Below are positions 1 through 9,002 of a stretch of DNA of 64,000 bases, one piece after another. A program made the translations under genes and the position numbers. Source of the stretch: Acinetobacter sp. ANC 3813 (GTDB taxonomy: Bacteria > Pseudomonadota > Gammaproteobacteria > Pseudomonadales > Moraxellaceae). Position 1 is the stretch's first letter; every line of letters starts with the position of its first letter. The notes below the pieces were generated by a model. That model was given only the letters and a program-made list of their open reading frames with translations. It ran no database searches and was not told the DNA's origin. The stretch is from the NCBI RefSeq assembly GCF_002135435.1, contig NZ_NEGK01000010.1, positions 100,861-164,860 on the forward strand. The letters are read 5' to 3'.

Positions 1-97
1 CCTTATAGGCCACCAAAGCATAGACAGGAGACAGCAGCACTAGCGCAGATGAAGCAATCACAATATCCAATACGCGCTTTAACATTGATTCTCTCAT
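1..97 (-). CDS. Initiating sugar-phosphate transferase, N-terminal fragment (cut by window edge)
   Basis: Only the first 32 codons are inside the window; the gene continues off the left end. The translation begins MRESMLKRVLDIVIASSALV and runs on into a hydrophobic stretch ending near LLSPVYALVAYK. This is the usual N-terminus of the small PglC/ItrA-type bacterial sugar transferases, a KR-hD motif followed by a membrane hairpin. These enzymes load the first sugar phosphate onto undecaprenyl phosphate at the inner membrane and start K-unit assembly. In Acinetobacter K loci this gene is normally last in the glycosyltransferase block, as here. ATG at 97 was chosen; an in-frame ATG at 85 is also possible. 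No strong ribosome binding site is seen, and about 160 non-coding bases separate it from the upstream gene. Confidence 0.8.
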   Translation of the reverse strand, partial: MRESMLKRVLDIVIASSALVLLSPVYALVAYK

Positions 98-259
98 TTC
101 TTTTGCCGCGCTTTTTGCAGAATTGGTCCGCTCAAAGCATCATTTATTCACTACATCATCCACGGTTTAAAGTGATGATGCGAACCGCCGCGCTCTACTT
201 TAAAAGCTCTGCCCGCTGGCTGAACATTTTAACGCAGAGGTGCTGGCTTATATCATAAC

Positions 260-799
260 TTAAATATCTGTCCAGCGTCTGTTGACCGAACTGCCTGGAT
301 TATTCATGCTCAGCACTTTGGCATAATTGCCTGCTGCCGTGGCATTTTCAGGAATATCCTTGGTTACTACGCTGCCCGCGCCAATGGTGGCATTGCTACC
401 AATTTTGACCTGTTCAATGATGCAGACATTGGGCCCTATATAAACATTGTCGCCAATTTCCGCGGCTTTTCGCCCACCATTGGCGCCAATGGTGGTAAAT
501 TGCGATAAGTTCACATTGTTGCCAATCACCGTGGTGGGATTGACCACCAAAGGCCCGCCATGCCCAATAAACAAACCATAGCCGATTTCGGTGCTGGTAT
601 GAATATCAATGCCGTACTGCTTTTTTTTATAATAATAAATGGGATAAGCCAGTTTCGCCCAAATGCTCTGAGCGCTGGCCAAACGCAGCCAAAAGGAAAA
701 ATTAAAGCCGCGGTTAAAAAAATAGGTTTTTAAAAATGATTTATAACTGAGATTTCCCGTATAGCGGTATAAATCACTTTTTATATATTTTAAGGTCAT
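260..799 (-). CDS. Serine O-acetyltransferase-like hexapeptide acetyltransferase of the K locus
   Basis: A 179-residue left-handed beta-helix acetyltransferase. Hexapeptide-type repeats fill roughly residues 65-160, for example IGYGLFIGHGGPLVV, VIGNNVNLSQFTTIG, IGDNVYIGPNVCI and IGSNATIGAGSVVTKDIP. The IGHGGPLVVNP turn and the short N-terminal helical region resemble CysE-related enzymes (WcaB-like) rather than WbbJ-type enzymes. It is much shorter than housekeeping CysE, which is about 270 residues, so a role in acetylating a capsule sugar is more likely than cysteine synthesis; this is inferred from context. The ATG has a good ribosome binding site (AAGAGG, 8 nt upstream). It follows a GT4 gene after 32 bases and is probably in the same operon. 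Confidence 0.8.
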   Translation of the reverse strand: MTLKYIKSDLYRYTGNLSYKSFLKTYFFNRGFNFSFWLRLASAQSIWAKLAYPIYYYKKKQYGIDIHTSTEIGYGLFIGHGGPLVVNPTTVIGNNVNLSQFTTIGANGGRKAAEIGDNVYIGPNVCIIEQVKIGSNATIGAGSVVTKDIPENATAAGNYAKVLSMNNPGSSVNRRWTDI

Positions 800-831
800 C
801 TAGATCGCCTCTTAAATTAAGTGAATCGCCT

Positions 832-1971
832 TTAATGGATATCCATTTCAGCCATCATGTGCTTATTCACTTGATGCACATCATATTTATTCAGCGCAAT
901 TTCCCGCGAACGCTGCCCCATATATTCAATCAATTTCGGATCTTGAATAAAATACTGTATGCACTGCACCAGCTCATCGACTGATTTCACTGCCACCAAA
1001 TAGCCATTCACGCCATTGGCCACGGTTTCACGGCAGCCTGGCGCATCGGTGGTAATCACTGCGCGGCCCATCGCCATGGCTTCCAGCACTGTCCGCGGCG
1101 TGCCCTCACGATAGGATGGCAAGACATACACCGAGCTGGCGGCAATCGCAGGACGTACATCACTGAGCTTACCCCAGTAATGAATTGCGCCTTCTGCAAT
1201 CCACTGATCCAGTTCTGCTTGGGCAATGGCTGAGGGATTATCATCAATCCAGCCCACCAAATGAAACTCCGCTTCTGGGTGTCTTGCTTTGATGATGCGT
1301 GCCGCTTCAGCATATTCACGTACGCCTTTGTCACCGAGCAATCGTGCGATCAGCAGAAAAGAGGCTTTGACCACACCCGCATCATTATTAGGCAAAGGCA
1401 TCACATCAAAATCCTGTACATTTACCCCTGAACCATTCACCACCACTGTAGATGTGTGGGCGGTCAGCAGCTGCATGTCTTGAAACAGCTTGAGGTCATC
1501 TGGATTTTGAAAAAAGACTTTATGCGCATGTTTCAGCGCTTGGGCATACAGACTATGCACCAATTTTTGAAATACGCTGCGCTGACCCGATTCAATATTT
1601 TGAAAGGCATAGCCCAAACCTGTAATGAGTGCAAAGCGCTTTGGCGCGCGCGCCAGCCAAGCCGCCAGCGTGCCGTAAATGACAGGCTTAATGGTATAGG
1701 ACAGCACAGCATCCGGCTGAATTTGACGAATCTGCCGATAGATATTTTTGAGGAGTTTTAAATCCGCCAGCGGATTGGTGCCCGTGCGCTGCATTGGAAT
1801 TTCATGCAGGTGATAACCCAAAGCTTGCAGTTTTTGCTGTTCTTCCGGAAAGCTTGCAAACTCAGGCGCCATGATATGAATCTCATAGCCTTGGGCAGCA
1901 ATGGCTTCCAATAATTTACCGCGAAAATTCAGCACGGAGGGCAAAAAACTGCTGATCATTAAAAATTTCAT
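832..1971 (-). CDS. GT4 family glycosyltransferase (K locus)
   Basis: A 379-residue GT-B fold retaining glycosyltransferase. The N-terminal acceptor domain starts MKFLMISSFLPSVLNFRGKL. The C-terminal nucleotide-sugar domain carries the EX7E motif in REGTPRTVLEAMAMG at about residues 290-305, followed by AVITTDAPGCRETV. PglA/WbpU-like transferases that add HexNAc to a lipid-linked HexNAc look similar, but the sugar specificity cannot be read from sequence. The start was set at the ATG at 1971: it forms an ATGA overlap with the stop of the upstream glycosyltransferase and has GGAG 9 nt upstream, whereas a longer in-frame start at 1986 is only GTG. It is cytosolic or membrane-associated and builds the K unit on undecaprenyl diphosphate. 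Confidence 0.88.
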   Translation of the reverse strand: MKFLMISSFLPSVLNFRGKLLEAIAAQGYEIHIMAPEFASFPEEQQKLQALGYHLHEIPMQRTGTNPLADLKLLKNIYRQIRQIQPDAVLSYTIKPVIYGTLAAWLARAPKRFALITGLGYAFQNIESGQRSVFQKLVHSLYAQALKHAHKVFFQNPDDLKLFQDMQLLTAHTSTVVVNGSGVNVQDFDVMPLPNNDAGVVKASFLLIARLLGDKGVREYAEAARIIKARHPEAEFHLVGWIDDNPSAIAQAELDQWIAEGAIHYWGKLSDVRPAIAASSVYVLPSYREGTPRTVLEAMAMGRAVITTDAPGCRETVANGVNGYLVAVKSVDELVQCIQYFIQDPKLIEYMGQRSREIALNKYDVHQVNKHMMAEMDIH

Positions 1972-3062
1972 GCCTGTTGGCTCCACACCTGCATATATTG
2001 GCGGCTGACGGTTTCAATACTGAAATTCTGTTCAACCCGTTCACGCGTCGCCTGTTTTAAGGCGTGTTTTTCTGCTTCTGATTTTTGCACATAAGCCAAA
2101 ATTGCATCGGCTAAAGCTTGTGCATTACGCGGCGGCACAATTGATCCTAAGTCCTGCACAATATATTGCGCATCACCGACATCAGTACTGATGCAAGGCA
2201 GACCTGATGCCATGGCTTCAACCAAGACATTCGGAAAACCTTCGGTAATCGAAGTCATGAGGAATGCATCGATGGATTGATAAAAAGCGGGCATATCCGA
2301 GATTTGATCAAGCAACTGTACTTTTTGGCTGTCCAGTTGATACTCCTCAAATAAGGCTTTGACTTCCACGTTATCTAAACTCGCGCCACTACCTGCAATT
2401 TTAAAGATGATATTTTCACCTCTTAATAAGCTCATAGTTTCAAACAAATAAGGATAGCCCTTTGCAGGATGATAACGCCCAGCAAAGCCAATCACCGTCG
2501 GCTGATGCAATTGGGGATTGGGCTGGAATTTATCTAAAAACACCCCATTGGCAATCACTTGGCTGTTGCCATTTTTAAAACCAAAGGCCTGATGCTGCTC
2601 TAATGAAGAATGCGCACAATAAATAATGCTGTTGGGCTGTTTGGATAAAATTTTACTTAAGCCCAAAGCAATTTTGGTGCTGATGGATTCGTCTTTCGGG
2701 GAAGCAAGCGAATGATGAATGCCCCATACTACCTTTGGTTTTTTCGCTAAGCCAATGGTGCTCAAACTGGTCAATGCATTGGCATGATACATCCAGCATT
2801 GCGCCGTTGCTGGCTGCAGTTTTTTGAGCAATGAACGTAGCTTGCTCACCGTACCCAGCGTATTAATACCATTCCAGCCCAGCGCATAATGTGCCTGACA
2901 GCGATCAAGCGTGCTTTGATACACCTCAGAAGTTTTCATTAAAGCAATGATCACATGTTCGTATTGGTGTTCAGTGTATTGAATCAAACGCGCCAGCATC
3001 ATTTCAGCCCCGCCCACGCCTGCAAAATTGGTGATCACATGCACCATCAATGGTTTGCTCAT
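1968..3062 (-). CDS. GT4 family glycosyltransferase (K locus)
   Basis: A 364-residue glycosyltransferase. The N-terminal domain begins with VHVITNFAGVGGAEMMLARL, a glycine-rich loop typical of GT4 enzymes. The C-terminal domain has FAGRYHPAKGYPYLFE and the catalytic EX7E motif in TEGFPNVLVEAMASGLP. It joins both neighbours by 4-base ATGA overlaps (3059-3062 upstream and 1968-1971 downstream), which implies translational coupling of the three transferases. It is one of three predicted sugar-adding enzymes in the locus; with the initiating transferase this would suit a four-residue repeat unit if each enzyme acts once. Donor and linkage cannot be predicted. Confidence 0.88.
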   Translation of the reverse strand: MSKPLMVHVITNFAGVGGAEMMLARLIQYTEHQYEHVIIALMKTSEVYQSTLDRCQAHYALGWNGINTLGTVSKLRSLLKKLQPATAQCWMYHANALTSLSTIGLAKKPKVVWGIHHSLASPKDESISTKIALGLSKILSKQPNSIIYCAHSSLEQHQAFGFKNGNSQVIANGVFLDKFQPNPQLHQPTVIGFAGRYHPAKGYPYLFETMSLLRGENIIFKIAGSGASLDNVEVKALFEEYQLDSQKVQLLDQISDMPAFYQSIDAFLMTSITEGFPNVLVEAMASGLPCISTDVGDAQYIVQDLGSIVPPRNAQALADAILAYVQKSEAEKHALKQATRERVEQNFSIETVSRQYMQVWSQQA

Positions 3063-4192
3063 TCTGCAGACTCCATCATGTTCAAGTACTGCTTCAGAAC
3101 CGTTGCTTTGTGGAATTGCTGAATATGGGCTTCAAAATCAGCTACTGAATACTGTACATAATCAGAAAAAATTGCCTGTTGCATGGCTTGCGTCAAACCT
3201 GCTTGATCATTGCATTCAACTAATAAACCAAACTTGGAGGTTTCTAAAATTTCCATCGGCCCACTTGGACAGTTGGTACTCACTACTTTCACTTTGGAAG
3301 CAAGTGCCTGAATCAGTACACCCGGTAGACCTTCCCAATTTGAGCTTAAAACAAACAGCGATGCATATTTAAAATAGGCATAGGGGTTGGAGTCAAAGCC
3401 AGGTAAATCTACCACGTCTTTTAAACCTAAGCCCGATACCAAAGCTTCGAACTCAGTACGCAGTTCCCCTTCCCCTAAAATAATCAGGCGCGTATCCGCA
3501 TGCTGATCATGTAAAGCTTTAAAAGAACGAATTAGAAAACCAAAGTTTTTTGCTTCAGTCAGGCGACCTACCGCCAAAATCACTTTATTAGTTTGATTCA
3601 GTGGGTTGCTATTAAAAAAACGATGTATGACAGGCGCTTTGAGTTTTTCAAAATAGGCATCATCCAGTACAGGGTTATAAATGGTGCTCAAATTGTTTTT
3701 TTTATAAGCATAATATTCACGAAAATCTGTTTCTACACCTTTGGAGACACAGATCACTTGCTGTGCCATCGGATAGGTCCAATCCACCAAGGTTTTCAGC
3801 ACAAACTTAGCAAAACCCTGCAATTTCATATTTTTTGATGGCGTGGACACTTCACGAAAAATCAAACGTGTATTGACGCCTGCCAGCTTTTTGGCAATGC
3901 CCGCCACAATATTGGTATGAGTTTGCGTTGCCACTAAGCAATCATACTGTTCAACTTTCAGCTTCATTTTTAACGGTTTGATGCTATTCATCACTCGACC
4001 GCAATTAAAATTCACCAATTGAATTTTCGGGCTGACTTCAGGCAAGAGTTTGGCTTTGTCATCGGTTACATCGCATACACCCAAATGAATATTCAGGCCT
4101 TGCTCGGCAAAGCTATTCGCCAGTTGAATGACCGTACGTTCTGCACCGCCACCGCCCAAGCTTGGCAAAAAGAACATGACTTTATTCAACAT
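3059..4192 (-). CDS. GT4 family glycosyltransferase with a Gln in the second EX7E position (K locus)
   Basis: A 377-residue glycosyltransferase with an N-terminal MFFLPSLGGGGAERTVIQLA and a C-terminal nucleotide-sugar domain (VILAVGRLTEAKNFGFLIR, then IILGEGELR). The catalytic motif reads WEGLPGVLIQALASK. The first glutamate is present, but the position normally held by the second glutamate is glutamine. This variant occurs in part of the GT4 family, so the protein is probably active. The ATG at 4192 has AGGT upstream at suitable spacing. The stop overlaps the start of the next transferase by 4 bases. It belongs to the K-unit assembly operon; its specificity is unknown. Confidence 0.88.
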   Translation of the reverse strand: MLNKVMFFLPSLGGGGAERTVIQLANSFAEQGLNIHLGVCDVTDDKAKLLPEVSPKIQLVNFNCGRVMNSIKPLKMKLKVEQYDCLVATQTHTNIVAGIAKKLAGVNTRLIFREVSTPSKNMKLQGFAKFVLKTLVDWTYPMAQQVICVSKGVETDFREYYAYKKNNLSTIYNPVLDDAYFEKLKAPVIHRFFNSNPLNQTNKVILAVGRLTEAKNFGFLIRSFKALHDQHADTRLIILGEGELRTEFEALVSGLGLKDVVDLPGFDSNPYAYFKYASLFVLSSNWEGLPGVLIQALASKVKVVSTNCPSGPMEILETSKFGLLVECNDQAGLTQAMQQAIFSDYVQYSVADFEAHIQQFHKATVLKQYLNMMESAE

Positions 4193-4223
4193 AATCAGAC
4201 CTAGTTTTTAAAATGGGAGAATA

Positions 4224-4772
4224 TTAATGCGGTGTTTTAGAAGCTTGAATAGCCATGGCGCGTTCAACCCGCTCACGATAATCCATGATGCCTGCAAGAT
4301 CACTATCACTCACACAAGTACTTTGAATTTTGGCTTGATAATCGACAAAACTCGACACCACTTTGGCAGGTACACCAATAGCTACACTATTATCAGGAAT
4401 GTCTTTGGTGACCACTGAACCTGCGCCAATCACCACATTTGATCCAATGCTCACGCCCGGCATGACAATGGTATTGACCCCAATAAACACATGCGAGCCG
4501 ACTTGAATCGAGGCAAAGCGCTGATAGCGTTTGCCTTGCGTATCTTTCACCAAACAGGTACTGCCGTCATGGGTAATAAACTTCACCCCTGAGGTCACGG
4601 TGACATGATCACCAATGGAGACTAAAAAGGGTTCTGAGCCCCAGCTTTTAATATAGATTCGGCAGTTTTCACCCACTTTCACCCCTTTTTTACGCGCATA
4701 AGCCACACTGCCCTTTGCCATAAAATAAGCAAGATCGAACAGCTGTCGAAAAGCAGAAACCATAAAAGCCAT
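4224..4772 (-). CDS. Hexapeptide-repeat O-acetyltransferase (K locus)
   Basis: A 182-residue acyltransferase. A hydrophobic N-terminal helix (about residues 1-25) precedes a left-handed beta-helix with VGENCRIYIKSWG, VSIGDHVTVTSG, VFIGVNTIVMPGVSIG and VIGAGSVVTKDIP. THDGST carries the likely catalytic histidine. It resembles capsule acetyltransferases of the Cap8J/WbbJ type that move acetyl from acetyl-CoA to a sugar hydroxyl. An upstream in-frame start at 4799 is TTG without a ribosome binding site, so ATG at 4772 (AGGT about 8 nt upstream) was chosen; ATG at 4763 is also possible. About 110 non-coding bases separate it from the preceding acyltransferase. Confidence 0.82.
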   Translation of the reverse strand: MAFMVSAFRQLFDLAYFMAKGSVAYARKKGVKVGENCRIYIKSWGSEPFLVSIGDHVTVTSGVKFITHDGSTCLVKDTQGKRYQRFASIQVGSHVFIGVNTIVMPGVSIGSNVVIGAGSVVTKDIPDNSVAIGVPAKVVSSFVDYQAKIQSTCVSDSDLAGIMDYRERVERAMAIQASKTPH

Positions 4773-4883
4773 ATGCAGTACCTGAATGAGGCGGGTCAAC
4801 TTAAAAGGAGAAAAATAAGTCAGCTATTTTACGCTGAAAATACACTTTTCGATATGGATGCCAAAATCACTATAAAAAGGAGG

Positions 4884-5477
4884 CTACAGCGATTTGATTT
4901 TTTTAGCAGGAATGCCGACATACACCCCGGATTCATCCAAAGGCTTCGACACCAGACTGCAAGCGCCAATCACTGAATCATTTGGAATCGTCACGCCATC
5001 GAGCACCGTGACACGCGCGCCAAGCCAAATATTTTCACCCAGACACACGCCTTGTTTAGTGATGGCATCTTTCACCAATAAATCAGGTTCGCCAAATTTA
5101 TGATTGCTGGCAATCAGGATGCTTTGCGTGCCAATACGCGTGTTGTCGCCAATGCTCACACCGCCGCAGCCATTGATAAACGACTTGGAATTGATACTGA
5201 CATCATGCCCAATACTGATCTTGCCACCAAAACATTTAATATAGCAGTTTTCCCCAATAAAACTGTTGTCGGCAATCTCCAGTACTGCGCCTTGCTCGAC
5301 AATTAAACTGACATGATCGCCAATATAAACATTTTTACCAATCTTGACCTGACCGCTAATATCCACCGTACAGCCTTTGCCGAAATAGCGGAATTGCGTG
5401 CCGAATGCCTCGTTATAAAATTGCTTGCGGCATTGTGCAGACAACCAATTCATCAGTTTTAAAAGTTTAAAAAACAT
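4884..5477 (-). CDS. WbbJ-like hexapeptide acyltransferase (K locus)
   Basis: A 197-residue acyltransferase. Beta-helix coils run from about residue 40 to 185: VDISGQVKIGKNVYIGDH, FIGENCYIKCFG, VSIGDNTRIGTQSILIASNH and IWLGARVTVLDGVTIPND. ASNHKF holds the probable catalytic histidine. The family includes maltose/galactoside acetyltransferase relatives that O-acetylate surface polysaccharides. The start was set at ATG 5477, which overlaps the stop of the upstream flippase as TGATG and has AAAGG just upstream; a longer reading from 5495 would use GTG. It is the first of three acetyltransferases in this operon. Confidence 0.82.
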   Translation of the reverse strand: MFFKLLKLMNWLSAQCRKQFYNEAFGTQFRYFGKGCTVDISGQVKIGKNVYIGDHVSLIVEQGAVLEIADNSFIGENCYIKCFGGKISIGHDVSINSKSFINGCGGVSIGDNTRIGTQSILIASNHKFGEPDLLVKDAITKQGVCLGENIWLGARVTVLDGVTIPNDSVIGACSLVSKPLDESGVYVGIPAKKIKSL

Positions 5478-6649
5478 CAGCCTTTGTTTCTCCACACCAC
5501 ATATAAAATGGCAAAGTTATAAAAAATCAGCGCAATCGGCACAGCCAGCAGCATTAAAACCTTATCATCCAAACACAAATACAGCCCAGCGAATAATGCA
5601 AATTTAATGAGCAATTCTACGATTTGCAAACGGAATAAGATTTGGCTATTGCGCTTGGCAATTAAATAGGCTGAGCTTGGCGGATTACAAAAAACTGCCC
5701 AATAGCCCAAAGCCAAAATTTGGAAATAGGTTGAAATACCGACCCATTCACTGCCAAAAACCCATAAATAGAGCGATTCAGGCAAGATAAAGAAAATTGC
5801 AAAAAGAGGCAGTGAAACCAAACTCAGCAATACACTGCTTTTCAGTGCGGCGTGATTGGATTCAGTATTTTTAAATTTACGAATGAAAAACTGACGTAAA
5901 GTCTGTGAAATCAGATTGATCGGAACACGTAAGGTACGCTCGACAATGGCATAGAACCCCATCGCTTGCACACCAACAAAATGCGACACCACATAGTAGG
6001 GTAAGTTATGCGAAAAACTATTCAGCAAGGCATGTGGTGTATTGCTATAGATAAAATCTTTGTAGTTTTTAAACGCCCACCAACTGACTTGGTAAAGCTG
6101 ATATTTCAATATGAAAAGCAACATCGCCACGATCATCAAGATCGAGCTGAGATTATAGCTATTCAGCAAACTGATCTGCATAAACAGCGGCAAACTCAGC
6201 TGCACCGCTAACACAATTGCACTTCTAAAAATATTTAAGCCTGCGCAAAAATATTCTTTATGCGCAGCAAATTGATAGTTATAAATGCTTTGAATCAAGG
6301 TATTGGCAAGTACGCCCGTTGCCACAGCAAATGCCATTTCAACATTTAAAATCAAGCTGATGACAATGCCGCTGATGGCTGCAATTACCGTTGAGAAAAC
6401 AGCACCCTCAAAAATCAGGCTTTTTTTATCCTGTTCTTCGGCAACCAACAGCGCTTGATCCAAACGTAAATTGGCTACTGTTGAAAGCACACTGACCACC
6501 GCCAAGGCAATGCCATACGCGCCAAAGTCCTGCACGGAATATAGACGCGTTAAAACAGGAAGTGCGATAAATGTCATTATCGCACCTGCCAATAAACTCA
6601 ATGTAATCAGTCCAATGGACTGATATTTTGCGAAGAGTTTCGCAATCAT
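5477..6649 (-). CDS. wzx: Wzx-type oligosaccharide-lipid flippase (K locus)
   Basis: A 390-residue polytopic membrane protein of the polysaccharide flippase family. It opens with ALITLSLL-like hydrophobic helices and the motif LPVLTRLYSVQDFGAYGIAL, which matches the LPxLTRLYxPExFGxxxL signature of Wzx/RfbX proteins. About twelve hydrophobic segments are spread along the sequence, and the C-terminus is ILYVVWRNKG. The role is to move undecaprenyl-diphosphate-linked K units across the inner membrane. Its length is close to the family norm of 390-480. It lies 10 bases after the epimerase gene and overlaps the next acyltransferase start, so it belongs to the same operon. It was considered as a Wzy candidate and rejected because of the flippase signature. 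Confidence 0.85.
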   Translation of the reverse strand: MIAKLFAKYQSIGLITLSLLAGAIMTFIALPVLTRLYSVQDFGAYGIALAVVSVLSTVANLRLDQALLVAEEQDKKSLIFEGAVFSTVIAAISGIVISLILNVEMAFAVATGVLANTLIQSIYNYQFAAHKEYFCAGLNIFRSAIVLAVQLSLPLFMQISLLNSYNLSSILMIVAMLLFILKYQLYQVSWWAFKNYKDFIYSNTPHALLNSFSHNLPYYVVSHFVGVQAMGFYAIVERTLRVPINLISQTLRQFFIRKFKNTESNHAALKSSVLLSLVSLPLFAIFFILPESLYLWVFGSEWVGISTYFQILALGYWAVFCNPPSSAYLIAKRNSQILFRLQIVELLIKFALFAGLYLCLDDKVLMLLAVPIALIFYNFAILYVVWRNKG

Positions 6650-6659
6650 CAGTTCAAGA

Positions 6660-7682
6660 TCATTTTAAATTATTGACGTACCATCGCATGGCCAATTGAA
6701 TGCCTTCCGCAATTTTAAACTGCGGCGCATAACCCAAATACTGCTCAATTTTGGCAATGCTGGCTTGCGAATGCCGCACATCACCCGCTCGAAATTCACG
6801 ATAGACAGGATCACGCTCAAAGTTCACCGCATTTTCAGCCAAGGCCACTTGAATCGCACGGTACAAGTCGTTCAGTGTGGTACGGTCACCCACCGCCACG
6901 TTATAGACCTGATTTTTGGCATCATCAGAAGCTGTCGCCGCCAAAATATTGGCTTGCACCGTATTATCAATAAAGCAGAAATCACGGCTGGTTTCACCAT
7001 CACCATTGATGAAGACATCCTCTCCCGCAATCATCGATGCCGTCCATTTTGGAATCACTGCAGCATAGGCGCCGTTTGGATCTTGGCGCTGGCCGAATAC
7101 ATTGAAGTAGCGCAGACCAATGGCTTTAAAACCGTAGCTGCGTGCAAACACATCCGCATACAGTTCATTGACATATTTAGTCACTGCATACGGTGACAAT
7201 GGGTTGCCAATGTTTTCTTCCACTTTTGGCAATGCAGGATGATCGCCATAAGTCGAACTGCTGGCTGCATAGGTAAAGCTTGAAACACCCGCATCGCGCG
7301 CAGCGGTCAGCATATTCAAGAAACCGCTGATATTGGTTTCATTGGTGGTGATCGGATCGGCAATTGAACGCGGCACAGAACCCAGCGCTGCTTCATGCAA
7401 GACATAATCCACGCCTGCACAGGCTTTTTGGCAATCTTCGAATTTGCGGATATCACCTTCAATAAAGCTGAATTTCGCCCATTGCTCAGCGGTCACTAAG
7501 CTTTGCACTTCATCGAGGTTATGTGGATGACCTGTCGCGAAATTGTCTAAGCCCACAACTTTTTGATTCAGCTTCAGCAAAGTTTCAAGAAGGTTCGAGC
7601 CAATAAAGCCTGCAACACCTGTGACTAACCAAATTTTTGGGTTTTGATTTAATTGCTCACATATAGTTTGATATTGGCTCAT
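6660..7682 (-). CDS. tviC: UDP-N-acetylglucosamine 4-epimerase (TviC/WbpP type)
   Basis: A 340-residue extended short-chain dehydrogenase. It has the Rossmann motif [13 protein letters not shown] near residue 20, the serine region AASSSTYGD, and the catalytic YAVTK of YxxxK near residue 170. DNFATGH after the first Rossmann strand and the long N-terminal extension are characteristic of WbpP/TviC enzymes, which interconvert UDP-GlcNAc and UDP-GalNAc (and the corresponding uronic acids). Next to the TviB-type dehydrogenase it should supply UDP-GalNAcA for the capsule. The ATG at 7682 follows a purine-rich ribosome binding region, 20 bases after the dehydrogenase stop. In Acinetobacter K-locus nomenclature it would be a gne-type gene. 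Confidence 0.88.
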   Translation of the reverse strand: MSQYQTICEQLNQNPKIWLVTGVAGFIGSNLLETLLKLNQKVVGLDNFATGHPHNLDEVQSLVTAEQWAKFSFIEGDIRKFEDCQKACAGVDYVLHEAALGSVPRSIADPITTNETNISGFLNMLTAARDAGVSSFTYAASSSTYGDHPALPKVEENIGNPLSPYAVTKYVNELYADVFARSYGFKAIGLRYFNVFGQRQDPNGAYAAVIPKWTASMIAGEDVFINGDGETSRDFCFIDNTVQANILAATASDDAKNQVYNVAVGDRTTLNDLYRAIQVALAENAVNFERDPVYREFRAGDVRHSQASIAKIEQYLGYAPQFKIAEGIQLAMRWYVNNLK

Positions 7683-7702
7683 TCTCTTCTGTTTCCTTAA
7701 AA

Positions 7703-8980
7703 TTATAAACGAATGTCAGATTCAGCTTGGTCTAACACATATTTTAAATCATATAAAATGTGTGCTTTTTTACCTAATGCACGAATTTTCTCTGCACCCA
7801 TTTTTTTAAACTGTTCATGCGCAACAGCTAAGATTACTGCATCATAAGCGTCCGCTTCCACAGACTGCACAGGGCTGATGCCGTATTCATGCTCTGCCTC
7901 TGCCGCATCGACCCATGGATCATAAACGTCGACATTGGCATGATATTCTTTCAACTCATTTACAATGTCGATAATGCGGGTATTGCGGATATCTGGGCAG
8001 TTTTCTTTAAAGCTTAAGCCTAAAATTAAGACTTTAGCGCCTTCCACTTGAATGCGTTTCTTCAGCATCGCTTTGACCAGCTGAGTCACCACATAAGCGC
8101 CCATGCTGTCATTTAAGCGGCGCCCTGCCAGAATAATTTCTGGGTGATAGCCAATCGCCTGCGCTTTATGGGTCAAATAGTACGGATCGACACCAATACA
8201 GTGCCCACCGACCAAGCCTGGACGGAACGGTAAAAAGTTCCATTTGGTACCTGCAGCCTGCAGCACAGCTTCGGTATCAATGCCCATTTTATTGAAAATC
8301 AACGCCAATTCATTAATTAATGCAATATTGACATCACGCTGGGTGTTTTCAATCACCTTCGCCGCTTCTGCGACTTTAATGCTGGCGGCTTTATGGGTGC
8401 CCGCTTCAATAATCAAGTTATAAACCTGATCCACATAATCAGCCACTTCAAGCGTTGAACCTGAGGTAATTTTTAATATATTGGTGACACGGTGCAGTTT
8501 ATCGCCTGGATTAATACGTTCAGGACTATAGCCTGCATAAAAATCCTGATTGAATGTTAGGCCTGATACTTTTTCTAATACCGGAATACAGGTTTCTTCT
8601 GTGGCGCCCGGATAAACTGTTGATTCATAAACAACAATATCGCCTTTCTTTAACACCTTGCCTATGCTTTCTGAAGCTTTAATCAAAGGTGTTAAATCTG
8701 GCTGCTTATATTCATCAATTGGGGTCGGTACAGTCACAATAAAAAAGTTGCAGCTGCTTAAATCTTGTAAATTTGCACTGTAGCTTAATTGAGCAGCCTG
8801 CTTTAACTCTTCCGGAGACACTTCCAATGTATGGTCTTGACCGTTTCGAAGCTCATCAATGCGTTTTTGATGAATATCAAAACCGACTACCGGCACTTTC
8901 TTACCAAATTCAACTGCTAACGGCAAACCCACATAGCCAAGTCCAATAATTGCTATTTTTAGTTCAGAGAGTTGTAACAT
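7703..8980 (-). CDS. tviB: UDP-N-acetyl-hexosamine 6-dehydrogenase (TviB/Gna type)
   Basis: A 425-residue nucleotide-sugar dehydrogenase. The NAD-binding motif [17 protein letters not shown] is near residue 12. The central domain carries the catalytic cysteine in [15 protein letters not shown] at about residue 260. A C-terminal UDP-binding domain includes [16 protein letters not shown]. The length and [16 protein letters not shown] match TviB/WbpO/Gna enzymes, which oxidise UDP-HexNAc to the uronic acid with two NAD+. It is the first gene of the minus-strand K-locus operon and faces the regulatory region shared with wza. With the following epimerase it predicts N-acetylgalactosaminuronic acid in the capsule. 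Confidence 0.9.
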   Translation of the reverse strand: MLQLSELKIAIIGLGYVGLPLAVEFGKKVPVVGFDIHQKRIDELRNGQDHTLEVSPEELKQAAQLSYSANLQDLSSCNFFIVTVPTPIDEYKQPDLTPLIKASESIGKVLKKGDIVVYESTVYPGATEETCIPVLEKVSGLTFNQDFYAGYSPERINPGDKLHRVTNILKITSGSTLEVADYVDQVYNLIIEAGTHKAASIKVAEAAKVIENTQRDVNIALINELALIFNKMGIDTEAVLQAAGTKWNFLPFRPGLVGGHCIGVDPYYLTHKAQAIGYHPEIILAGRRLNDSMGAYVVTQLVKAMLKKRIQVEGAKVLILGLSFKENCPDIRNTRIIDIVNELKEYHANVDVYDPWVDAAEAEHEYGISPVQSVEADAYDAVILAVAHEQFKKMGAEKIRALGKKAHILYDLKYVLDQAESDIRL

Positions 8981-9002
8981 ATAGACGCCTTGCCATCGAT
9001 GC

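Noticed and set aside
49..258. Plus-strand 69-codon frame at the left edge
   Set aside because: It lies antisense to the start of the initiating sugar transferase and to the gap before it; no ribosome binding site and no family resemblance.
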